Origin: Hymenopus coronatus
Taxonomy: Eukaryota; Arthropoda; Insecta; Mantodea; Hymenopodidae
Direction of reading: 5' to 3'
Assembly: GCA_030762935.1 (NCBI GenBank)
Contig: CM060883.1
Coordinates: forward strand, 30,498,501 to 30,562,500
Length of the DNA stretch: 64,000 bases
Positions 53,643-64,000 of this stretch are shown one piece after another. Each line of letters begins with the position of its first letter. Position 1 is the stretch's first letter. A program made the position numbers and the translations under genes. The notes beneath the pieces are model-generated. The model did no database searches. It had not been told where the DNA came from and saw only the letters and a program-made list of their open reading frames with translations.

Positions 53643-56600
53643 CGACCAAAGACATTTTTAATAATGTGAGAAAAATAAGCAATTTACGAGGGAAATTACT
53701 AATAATTCACATTATCCATTACTGAAATTTTATGCCCACTTATTGCTGATTACTGGTGCAATCACATTTTAAATCCACATGCTATATTTTTTATTGCAAA
53801 GTTAGAATATGAAATTGTATCAATCTGCAATAACGGCATTATAAATATTCACAATGAATTCTTTTAATCTCAATAGTTTGTTATAATTTTTAGACATAAA
53901 ACTATTTTAAATAAAAATATCCAATTTCTCCAACATGCTTGGAGAAGTTTCAGGTAAAAGATTTACTTCTGTATGCATTAGCATTGAAAGATTCAATTTC
54001 TTAATTGTAATATCTCTCAAAATTTCCAAAGCATTTGTTTATAAATGTAATTAAACTATTACTAATACATCTTTCCAAGAATAAATTAGTTTCTGTAATT
54101 AAATCACATTATTGATTTCTAACCACCATATTTCTGTAAATCTTTAAGATGTGATTAAATACTTCAAAACTTTTAAAAAATAAGTGATACCACTTCACAA
54201 GTTTGCTATAAAATAAAACTGAATGCAGCCAAAAATATACTGCTCAAATTTATTATTATTCATTTGTTTATTTATTTATTCAGAAACATAGAGTATTTTA
54301 AAGAGATAGAATCAGCATTTCCATTTTCTTGACAGTTAGTAAATAAACTTGAGTAATAAGCACTCCACTGCATTTACTACACTTTTTTAATCTGTACCAA
54401 TTGAGATTTTACTAAAGACCAAAATTTTTGCACAATTACAGATGTATAAAAACAATGACAATATAATGAACATTTGTCTTACCCAATTACTTCAAACTAG
54501 AAATAAAATCAAGGAATTTTAAAAATCTTTGTAGTAAAATCTCTCTTGTACTGAAAAGTTTTTTTCATAAATATTAATGTATAGTTCTAATTACACTGGT
54601 ATAAGTGAAAACAACACTCAATTCATGTGTAGAGTTTTTTTATATTTAAAATTCTTTTATTATCTCTCAATTTTTATTTCTAAGCCTACATATTCTTTAA
54701 AAAAACATTTAAATATAAATGATGAAATATAAGTTATAAATGAAAGTAAAGATACAAACAAACAAAAACAAAAAGAAATGTTTGGAAGTGACAAAATGGT
54801 GCTCAAAATATAATTTATGTACTTTTAAAATATCAGAGGAATTGAATTAATTTCTGAAATGTTGACAATATTAGTGTAAGAGCAACATCTTTAGAAACAT
54901 ACCATAAGGTATGATGACTTAGAAATTTGAAGTAACCTTTTCAGCTCATAATATTGAATGCGCAATCAACATGTTAAATGCACATTGCTTTGAATACTGC
55001 TTCATTGGTTTAGAACTGAAATGCAAATTGTATTTGCAGTTCCAAGACTCCCAATGCAACAAAGATATCTAATCTGTACATATCAAGTAGATAATACATG
55101 AATATAATTAAAAAATTCTTCATTAGGGAATTATAAAAGAAATTCCCCTAGGTATCCCTGATTATGTAATTCACCTCAAGCATGTATTTGTACTAACTTT
55201 TTATAAGTTGGTCATGGCATTTATTTTCTTTTGTATAATTATCTTTTGTTCTGTTTTGTGAGTTTCAGAGTAATGTTTTTCACATTATAATGTGTTTATT
55301 TATGCACTGTATGAAATGACTGATATGACTACATATTTAGATAGGAATGTATAACATAATATCAACTTTATGCAAAAAGCTATTCTTATGTAAAAACATT
55401 TGTATGACTCAACCAACGTTTGAGAAAGACAAAAGAAGCCTTTAGTCAAAATACCATCAGGAAAATTCTGATTAAAAATCTTACATATGCGATCACCTTC
55501 ATTGCATCCAAGAGTTAAACATGGTAGATTTTTTGACAATCGCCTACTAATAGTGCAGTTGAAAAGTCTGTATTTAGTCAGAAACTAGCACATTAAAAAA
55601 CCCATATAAATAGTGAAAAAAGTTATGTATGCTAAATGTTGTCTTAATTACAAATCCAATAAAAATCTTAGCAATACTGCCACACCAAAACAATGTTTTA
55701 CATGACTGCATCATCACACATTTTGAGCTGAAAACCAATGAAAGAGTCTTGCTTAACTAATATTACATTTTACGTTCCTGAAAAATTTTAAACTAACACT
55801 CCAGTACAATTCACACAATGGCATCTACACTTATTTGTTTGTATAAAAATTATAAAGGTATAATTATTTAAATTAAAAGCTGCCTAAATTGATTTGAAAG
55901 CATTAGACAGTTTGCAAATACCATGAACCTTGAGTGTTGTTTCAGTTATACCTTAAATCTCTTTGTTCTATTCAATTCACACTGCACATTTCCCTTCAAA
56001 AAAAGAAGAAAAAGGGAAGTTGTGGGCATCAACTATTTTATTCATCACATTTTCTTTGCAACTGCCATTTTCAGCAAGACAGCATTTAGTCCCCTCCCAT
56101 CTGTTTAGTAATTACAACTTATTTATTTCCTAATGGCACCCTATTTGGAGAAGAGAGGTTGTTCAGTGTAATAAAAAAGTTGTTACAGTCTACAACTTTA
56201 CCTCAAGTAACTAGGAATGTATCAAATATTAGAAAGTCTCTCAAAAGACTAGAGGCATCAACACGATTTCATCTATTGGAACCTTTGTGTGTGTTACAGA
56301 AAAAACAGTAGCACCATATTACAGAACATGCATGTTGGCAACACTGACTGAAGCTATTATTGAATTGGGATATGCCTAGCATTGTTGGCCAACAAATGTT
56401 GTGCTAATCTGAAAAAGATTCTGAAAATTTTCTGAAGGCTATTTTGTAACAAAGACAGGTAAGCACTAATTAAAGCTAGCTATCTTATCTGTAACATCAC
56501 AGGTTTACAGTCAGAAAATATAACATGCACTTCACAATCAAAATTGTATGTTCCATTAGTTCAGTGCGGAAAACATTCATTTAAACATTATGGCTATTAC

Positions 56601-57697
56601 TTTTAGGTAATGTAGTTAAATCTTAGCTACACTGAAGCTAAGATAGGGTTACCAGATGTCCTCTTTTACCTGGACATGTTCTCTTTTTGGACCCTAAAAA
56701 TGGTCTGGGCAGGATTTTAGCAAAATAAGGAAATGTTCTCTAATAGAATTGTACAGCTGCTTCAACCTGAAAGTAAGGAAATATAAAATAGGAGTGAAAA
56801 CTAGATTACACTCAAACTTCACTCTTGAAATAAAGTAACTTACTTTGGACATGTTTTGGTGGCAACATGTAATCTAGTTTTTACTCCTATTTGATTAATT
56901 ACTTCACTATGCATTCCCATTAATATTTTAATAAAGGGTATATAACTCTCTGATCTCTCACAAACTCTAAAGAATTTAACCTTTCTTCCAACAATGTGAT
57001 ATTTTTTCTAGATTTTTTTCTTTCCTATATTGCCACCACGCCAAGCTCAAAATATAATTTCAGAGCAATTGAAATGAATCTGTGTCAATTATCATGATAC
57101 ACGAGGCAGCCAGTTAAAGGCCAGTATGCAACATTGCAAGTTACCTCAGCTCAGCTTCTAGAATGATTATTTTCAACTATTCTACTCTCAGTTGCTTGTT
57201 GGTTGTGATGAAATAAAGCAGTGGTAATGTTTAATCAAAACAATTCCAAATGGAAATATGAATCTGTCTTAAGTGACGAATTGCAAAAATAATTTTCTGA
57301 TCAGGCCAGGAAGAACCAACTCCAAGGCAGAATGCCTTACCTGTCCATCTGGTATATTTGTTTCAGTTAATAAACGTAAGGTTTATTATTTTACAGCTGC
57401 TTGTATGTAAATACTGTATTATGACTTTGGAAATTTGCCTATAATATTTGTATGATATAAAAGTGTAGTTGTAAAAAAGGCTATAATAACCTGTAACACT
57501 TTTTAAAATTTAGTATGAATCTAGAAATATCCTCTTCAAAGAGACTATCATCTGGTAACCCTAAGCTATGATTTACATCAGTTTAATTATAAAGGAGCCA
57601 AATCTGAAAATGTAAATACATTAATTATAATAGATTAATATTAAAATGTTTAAATAGCTAATATCAGCATTTATGAGAAATTTAACTGCACTTTTAA
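53643..57697. other. Long unique AT-rich tract, perhaps 3' UTR or intron
   Basis: Almost repeat-free compared with the rest of the window. It lies downstream, in the minus-strand sense, of the candidate terminal exon at 57698-57869, so it could be a long 3' UTR. 56824-56930 is an inverted scrap of the PLE tail (GGACATGTTTTGGTGGCAAC, TTACTTCACTATGCATTCCC). Confidence 0.35.
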
Positions 57698-57869
57698 TCA
57701 AGTGAAATGCACAGTTATTAACAACAAATAGGTATTACAAACTTCCTGGCTTATCAATTTTGGATGAAGGTCAATGAACATCCTTAAAGAGTTTAATGTT
57801 CCATTTTTTCTTAAGTTATTGTTATTCACACTGAACTTCACTATCCATCTACTGTCTTCTCTGCTGGAA
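57698..57869 (-). CDS. Candidate terminal coding exon, unidentified
   Basis: The minus-strand acceptor TTTCATGTTACATTTTAG precedes 57869. The exon is open in one frame to TGA: SSREDSRWIVKFSVNNNNLR, KNGTLNSLRMFIDLHPKLIS, QEVCNTYLLLITVHFT. The mixed amino-acid composition is more protein-like than neighbouring frames. Acceptor phase 1. No family recognised and no upstream exon found, so chance remains possible. Confidence 0.3.
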
Positions 57870-58865
57870 CTAAAATGTAACATGAAATATAAAAAACAAC
57901 AATGAACTGTCTGTGTCTTTTCACAAGGTCGAAGGACACTAAAAGTAGTGCAGACACACTACACTAGGTTCCTCTTTTCATAAATAACTAATATTTCACT
58001 AAAACAAAGTTTTGGAAGCAAACTGCATTCTGGGCGTTTTGTATATCTCTACCACTTTCTGACGACAATCAACGATGTGCTCAACATTATTGAAAGAAAC
58101 AAAAAGCACATCAAATGAGGCACAGCCCACAGATGAAGCAAAAGCTGCCTTTGCTGTTCACAAGTTCTACATAACGGCTTTGTACCATTTGCTATGTATT
58201 TTTGTGATTACGTTTTCCATTTTTTATCCTCTCAATATCCTTCAAAGGCTAAGTTCAAAATTGGCACTTCGTTTTGTCATCCTAATATCACTGTTTCTAA
58301 CAACAGACGTCTATAAAAGTGCTGCACTGTGTTGAATGTTCTACATGGCACACGCAAAGTTACAACAATGCAGTTTAATGCTGAAGACTATTATAGTTAA
58401 GTACTTCATTCCTGTTGGTGGGTATCATCTGGAAAATAAAACACATCTTCAAATAAAATGTTATTTCATAATATTTTAGAACAGTAACAATATATGAACC
58501 TTCTGCACAACACAATGAAGCAACTGTCACTAATTGGGATAAAAACCTAGACAGTTCACTTTTCCAGTCCTGCTTGCTTCATTCAAAGAATTATTGCACA
58601 AAATAAGACTCAGGCATTTGCTTGCATCAGTGGTTCCTGTAGAGTTTAGTGAGTGCCTTTGGGGGGTCTGTGGATGGTCCTGAAGATAGTTACCTGCCTC
58701 CAGTTTACCAAAATTTATACAACCTTTTAAGCATAAAACTGCTTGACTGGCTGCTTCCTACTTTTTATTACTCAACACATGAGTGTTTTATGTGTGCATA
58801 ATAGGTATGTATTTTAATCCAAAATGATCCATTATACTTTATATCTGTAACTCTGTACATATATC
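57870..58865. other. Unique region with one 86-codon open frame
   Basis: The plus strand is open at 58075-58335 (KSTSNEAQPTDEAKAAFAVH, then a hydrophobic stretch FVITFSIFYPLNIL). No splice evidence or family; not called as a gene. Confidence 0.25.
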
Positions 58866-58869
58866 AAAA

Positions 58870-59310
58870 AGGAGTGGGATGTCTCAAGGAGCTTTAGCAT
58901 GTGGCCCACATTAAGGAGATCGCAGGTTTTCTTCCCAAGGGTTTTTCAGAGTTTCCCCAGGTCGCTCGGAAAATACTGGGTAGTTTCTTTCATCTCCCAA
59001 ATTTCCTGTCCTTCCATGTCGTTTTCATTGTCATTTCATTCATCCTTCAACCCTTTGGTTTGTTTCAGGGTTGGAGGTGCCAGTGGCAGGGAAAAGGGAT
59101 GCTCAAAGTGACTCTCTCCATCCCCCTGGGATGAGCTCCGCTCCTAGGGAAGGTGGACCCTATGTGAGGTGAGGGCCCCAGTCTACCTGTCCAATTGTTG
59201 GGGGGTTCAATCTGGATACTGTAGAGACCCTGTCACTGCTGTACTAGGTTTTGGCTGCCCAATGTATTCTTTCAGCTCATCTCTCCCTCCTGGGGGTTTA
59301 GGTACAATGC
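58870..59310 (+). other. GC-richer block, possibly SINE-derived
   Basis: TTTAGCATGTGGCCCACATT with GATCGCAGGTTTTCTTCCC has a faint tRNA-like look, and GGTTTTTCAGAGTTTCCCCA resembles the folded body of the SINEs here. There is no second copy in the window, so this is a guess. Confidence 0.25.
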
Positions 59311-59654
59311 AAAGTCCCCTCCAGTTGTATTGTATCATATATTCGGTTACTCTTTATATTAGAATATTTGGGTATGTAATGTATTTGCAGTCTAGATCTT
59401 TATTCAGCAGTACCTATATTATTATACTGTATATACATCTGACATCTATTGCTGCTAAGCTCAATGATATATGATGATGATGCTTAATTATTATTATTAT
59501 TATTTAGGTCTGGGGGATTTAATTGACTAATCAAACAATTTCTGTTATATGATTAATCGACCAAGCATAGTTAAGTGATTATTGAGCTGATTAAAATGAA
59601 TCTTTTGGTAATTATAACACTTACTATACTAATGCAAAACATGGCACAAAAGCC

Positions 59655-59862
59655 TAAAAGTCCACCTGGGTAGTGTGGCGGTAGCATGTGTGCCTCACAT
59701 TCAACAGGTCGTGAGTCAAATGTCACTTAGGATGAGTTACTGGATAAGATTTTTTTCATGGTTTAACGGAAAACCTGAGAAGATGAATATTGATCAACTT
59801 TAAGCCCTATGGATCCCAATCACTTAACCAATATTTCAAAAAAAAAAAAAAAAAAAAAAACA
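59655..59862 (+). mobile_element. SINE family B copy with poly(A)
   Basis: CACCTGGGTAGTGTGGCGGT, CAACAGGTCGTGAGTC (B box damaged), GGATAAGATTTTTTTCATGG and a long poly(A). The flanks AAACATGGCACA (upstream) and AAACATGGCCCA (downstream) look like a target-site duplication. Confidence 0.7.
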
Positions 59863-59934
59863 TGGCCCAGACCGATGGTTTTTAAGTATGCTTAAAAGCA
59901 ACAGAATCATGTCAGTAGATTTACTGGCATGTTA

Positions 59935-60480
59935 AAGAACTCCTGCAGGAGTTCATTCTGGTGGCACTGATATGGTCCTGGCAATTGACAGTGACCCAAG
60001 ATTTCTGCACATCGGCATCATGGGCAATTGAGGCATGGGTTTGTGAGTACGACCTAGAAGCCAAGATGCAGTAACCTCATTGGCAACATCCATCATCCCT
60101 GAGGCCATAAAAAACATGCCAGGTCCACAGCAAAGTCAAAGTCATGCTGACATTTTCATCAAATCTCATGGTGTACACGACTGACAGTTCTGTGCATCTG
60201 ATTTAGTCTTTCATCTCTAAACACAACATTCCTGTGCTTTGTCAGGCTCCCTACTCACCCAATATGAGTCCATGTGACTTTAGATATTTCTCAGGATGGA
60301 AATGTCATGAAAAGGGACCCGGTTTGGGTCAGGAGAACATGTCATGAGAAATGTGATGGCCCAGCTGCTGATCATTCCAAACCAAAAATTGAGGTAACAT
60401 TGGAAGAAATGTGTGCATCACAAGGAGATTTATTTTGAAGGGGATTTGTGTTTTGGACCTCCAAATCAATAAATATATTT
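59935..60480 (+). pseudogene. mariner transposase remnant, catalytic and C-terminal part
   Basis: Across shifting frames the plus strand gives DSDPRFLHIGIMGN (family SDP.FL.RIITGDE), EYDLEAKMQ and HPSSLRP, then SKVKVMLTFSS, APYSPNMSPCDF (region of the third catalytic Asp, present), RFGSGEHVMRNVMAQLLIIP and KKCVHHKEIYFEGD. This covers the part missing from the 6.7 and 50.5 kb remnants. Stops and frameshifts make it non-functional. Confidence 0.75.
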
Positions 60481-61394
60481 TTGCTGATCAAAGGTTTGAT
60501 ATTTTTTAACACACCTGTTATGAAAAGGCCTTGGTGATGAATAGTTTGAGAATGCTTGTCATTAATTTGGCAAGGAATAGTGATGTAAGCTTGCTTTTGC
60601 AATTATCTTATAACAAAAATGCACCATATACAGAATGTTAATGACTTAAGTATTCTTTAAAGTTCTCAGTGGAGTTGCTGATAATCTTAACCACTTCTGT
60701 ACATATGTAAGTAACATCCTTTGTGATGGTTACTCCTCCTGTACTTAGTTCAACCAAAGATCAACAGATGCCTCACTAGACTCTACAAAAACCACACTGG
60801 AAGTATCCTGACAGTCAATGTGGTCTAGACCTGTGAAAATAATCAATGCAAGTACATTTATCACTCAATATTTAATGCCATTATAGTAACTATAAAAACT
60901 CATGTAAATATATATGCTTATTGTCAGCATTTAGCTTTAAGAATTAGGCTTGTAAATACTAATTTCTTCTGTAAAAAACTTTATCTCAACTTCTTGCATA
61001 CCTTAAATTGTGTATTATATTCTCATTTACTTGCCCAAAACACTACAATTAGCAGAAGATGGATAGAAAACCAACCTTTTTTAGTATTGTGATATGCACC
61101 CAAGTAATAGGCAGGCTGCACATTTACCTATCCTCCTGAATTTTTGTAGGTGGGAACACAAGCATCACGTGGTAGCCATGATTGTTGGAAATATAAACAT
61201 GTACGTGAGCAAGCACCATTTGATAGCAAGCCAGTCCTCATACAGCCCCCTGGATTGTCTGCCATTATAGGTCAGAAGACTCTGTGTAATAATGTCTCAT
61301 AAAACACTTTATGCACCTTTCTGCAGCTTTGGGACTTCCTTAGCAACAGGCTAGAAAGAATCTGCCTATTCTTAAAAAAATTTGCCTTTGCTGA
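60481..61394. other. Unique sequence
   Basis: No repeat family recognised; a 76-codon minus-strand frame (60372-60602) overlaps the mariner end and is a shadow. Confidence 0.35.
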
Positions 61395-61562
61395 GGGGGG
61401 TATATAAGAGAGAGCTGTCAGGGCCAAAGGAAGTCAGTTGAAACAGAGTCTTGAGAGTTTAGTTGAGTCAGAGAGATGCCAAGTGCAGTCAATAGCTGAG
61501 AGAAATTAAGTGCAGCTAAGCAATGAAGAAACAAAGAAATTGTTTGGAACAAATTGAAACAG
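61395..61562 (+). promoter_or_regulatory. Possible TATA promoter with first exon
   Basis: GGGGGGTATATAAGAGAG at about 61395-61412 is a good TATA-box context. About 150 bp further, AAACA/GTAAGT could be a splice donor, directly before an HX copy. The region between (GAGTCTTGAGAGTTTAGTTG, repeated CAGAG/CAGTCA elements) has no ATG-led frame of note. It could be a host first exon or the core promoter of an LTR. Confidence 0.3.
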
Positions 61563-61565
61563 TAA

Positions 61566-62100
61566 GTTTTACTTTCTCTAAATGTATGTACAATGATACA
61601 GATACACTGGAAATACATGTTTTGAGGACGTTTGAATAGGAAAAAACCTTTTTAGAAAAAGGTCCACATGTCTGTCTGTACATCTTGGACAGAATAACTT
61701 AAAAGCGAAAAATTGGTTAAGTACCAAACTTGGTTATTACAATATATGGTGAATTTTATGATGTGATGTGTTCTAATCATTTGAAATTAATAATGATTGA
61801 TTTTTGTATCACTACATCACTCAGTTTTATTTGGATAACATGTTTCAGAAGCTATGTGCTTCCATTGTCACTTCCCTTATATTGACTGCCGGCAGCAACA
61901 CCTTTTAAGAGATTTAACTATTGCTTTATTCTTGTGTATTCGCTTATTTCCCTTCTACTTACAAGGAACGAAGTAACAAGACCATTTCTGCTAATACTTA
62001 TCTTGATTAGTATGGCATAGAAGAATGATATTTTGTAAAAGTGGTTTACTTACTCAACAGGTAGAGAAAGTCATGTGAGTGGAAAACATTAATTTTTTAC
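61566..62100 (-). mobile_element. HX repeat, inverted, diverged
   Basis: Starts TTTTACTTTCTCTAAATGTA, shows ACTTAAAAGCGAAAAATTGG and TACCAAACTTGG, then a gap with non-HX sequence. It resumes at about 61835 and ends AAGTCATGTGAGTGGAAAAC. Confidence 0.55.
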
Positions 62101-62165
62101 AGTAGGAATAGTCCTTAAAACTGCCATAAAATGATAATGGGTAGAGAAGGTAGTGTGACTGATGC

Positions 62166-63022
62166 ATTTTTTACTTTCTCTACACGTACTATGTACATAG
62201 TGTATAGAGAAGGTATTGCACTCCACCCAAAATTTGATACCAAGATTTCACCAGAAATATATGTTTTAGGGTCCCCCTGTAACCAAAAAAAAGCATTTTC
62301 AGAAAAAGGTCTGTGTATCTGTGAACACGATAACTCAAAAACGAAAAGTCGGTAAAATACCAAACTTGGTATTTAAGTTTAGTTTCTTCCAGGGATACGA
62401 CACAATTTTGAAAAAAATCCCTCCTACCCCAAACTACTCTTTACATGGAACTTTTTTCGAAATTTTTTTTATTTTCTTAAAAATGCCTCTAACAATTTTG
62501 ATTAAAATATCATATAAAAATATTTAGCTGACAAATAAAATGTATATCTTGAATTTTTTGGAAATAACCTCTGAAGACCACTTTATTCTGGGTGAATTTT
62601 GCGGAATTTTGCAATACTGCTAAACCATAACAGATAGATAAAAACTTACTGAACAAAAAATGAAGAGCACATTAAAACATAAAATTTGCTATACACATTT
62701 TTTTCGTGGAGTTAGTCATTTTTAAGATAGTCCTTGTTTCTGGTTTCAGCTTTCAAAAACGTATACTATTCTCATACAGGAATTTGTCAACTCCTGTTTT
62801 ACAAACAAAGGAACTTCACTTACATAGCAACAGCTTTTGACCATCACTTTAGCCTATGGTACTCTCTTATTTGGCTTCTACTTACAAGGAAGCAAGTAAT
62901 AAGACTATTTCTGCTAATGTTTTCTCGATTATCATGAAGTAAATAGAAGCTTAAGCTTTTTAACAATAATTTGTTACAGAAATGTAGAGAAAATCATGTG
63001 AATGGAACACATCAGATTTTTT
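62166..63022 (-). mobile_element. HX repeat, inverted full-length copy (857 bp)
   Basis: One of the best copies. TTTTTACTTTCTCTACACGT and a perfect ACTATGTACATAGTGTATAG hairpin at one end, AAATCATGTGAATGGAACAC and ATCAGATTTTTTT at the other, with every internal block in order. The AC zone is short, so the dinucleotide run is not part of the core element. Confidence 0.75.
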
Positions 63023-64000
63023 TTATATTTACAGTATTAATACTAAAAGAACAGATCTTCTACTAGTGCAAACAACATTATCTTTGGTATTTAATTGGTA
63101 TTTCAAACAAACCTTGTGTAGGACAAAGTTGAAAATATAGAATCAGACAGAAACATTTAGTGCCATCGGCAACATTTGAAGTATGGACTTTCAGTTTCCA
63201 TCTGGTTGCTATAAACAGCTGAGACACCATTGGCTGACAACAGCAGACAAAGACATCTCTCTCTAAAGAGAACAAACTATAAATCCTTCTAAAACACCTG
63301 TATCATGAACGAATGCAGTTTAAACAAATCTTTGCAGCAGAAGTTCTGGGTTGGCCCATGTCACCATGAAGAGAAAGTTAGCTGAGCATGCCCTTGTAAG
63401 ACAGATCTAAGAAACTAGTACATAGTATTTATGTTTAGTGCACTAGTTCAAGATAGATATAAACTACAATTTATTTATATCACATGCTGTGATCATTTAA
63501 TTTCAAATTTATAAAACTGTACATAGACTGATGAGTATGATAAACAATGTTCTGCAATTTTTTAAGGGAGGGCCCAATCTTTCTGGCCCATATGAACCCC
63601 TGAATTACACCAACAGAAACTATTAAATATCAACACCGATAATTAAAATTGTTTTGGTAAAGCCAAAATAACTTTAATCGGTTTGAAGTTTCATCCAGTA
63701 ACTTTAAGTCAACAAATAACTTTTATATATTTACATGAGCTTTGATACCTACAAAAGATGCAATTTTTGACACATTCAAACCTGGAGGCAAACAAATCAA
63801 CAAACTGGGATTCAAGGTGGAATAAACAGTACAAGAAGACTCAGAATGCAAACAAAACTTTAGAAGGAATGTAAGGTATCAAGAGAGACTTCAGGAACAA
63901 TGGAAGTGCTATAAAAAGGGATAGGATAGGTTGCATTTTAGATGAACAAAGAAGTTTTTGAGGGAAAACAAGTATTTCATGAAGAATGGTGATAAAGGAT
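63023..64000. other. Unassigned; one open minus-strand segment with an acceptor-like start
   Basis: The minus strand at 63078-63275 is open. Inside it TTTATAGTTTGTTCTCTTTAG could be an acceptor, giving RDVFVCCCQPMVSQLFIATR onward. No donor of quality, no family. Nothing else recognised to the window end. Confidence 0.25.

Noticed and set aside
58899..59474. Overlapping plus-strand frames of 70-101 codons
   Set aside because: No conserved motif; all three frames are partly open because of local T/C/G-rich composition, and the block looks repeat-derived.

Overview
This window looks like intergenic or intronic DNA from an animal genome, dominated by transposable elements. It is AT-rich and has no bacterial gene organisation. 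It carries several tRNA-derived SINEs, non-LTR (LINE) fragments, a BEL/Pao LTR retrotransposon, a Penelope-like element (PLE) and at least three or four mariner remnants. That mixture is typical of invertebrates. An arthropod, possibly a chelicerate, is a guess only: nothing here identifies the species, and no complete host gene is visible.

Layout. Positions 1-31,200 are a dense thicket of one non-coding repeat, called HX here, about 0.85 kb when full length. About forty pieces lie in both orientations, tandem, nested and fused, and they return at 39.8-44.4 kb and 61.6-63.0 kb. Each full copy has a near-palindromic hairpin at one end, a small hairpin at the other, a shared inverted motif ACTTTCTCTAC, several internal hairpins and an (AC)n run at a fixed place. 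SINEs of several families (A-F), a degenerate ~70-bp minisatellite (25.5-26.5 kb) and mariner remnants sit between HX copies.

Positions 33,121-39,420 hold a decayed BEL/Pao element on the minus strand, with gag, protease, RT, RNase H, integrase and LTR remains. It is interrupted by three younger insertions whose target-site duplications can be read: a 5'-truncated LINE, a SINE tail and a 97-bp TA-flanked MITE. Positions 41,529-44,033 hold a fairly young PLE arranged as a large inverted repeat around an RT spacer. One arm carries a 34-bp templated duplication that frameshifts the RT. The PLE is itself inserted in an HX copy. Its 3' tail, and a second relict tail at 31.9 kb, contain a hammerhead-ribozyme-like core. 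Two more LINE copies lie at 44.9-45.9 and 48.8-50.4 kb.

Positions 50.6-61.5 kb are mostly unique AT-rich sequence. A few short open segments with good splice signals may be exons of host genes: 2860-2975 (-), 22765-22953 (-), 48046-48386 (+, two exons), 51537-51714 (+) and 57698-57869 (-). None could be assigned to a family. The genes do not form a pathway. The main story is the layering of insertions, whose order can be worked out from nesting, and the structured HX family, which I do not recognise.
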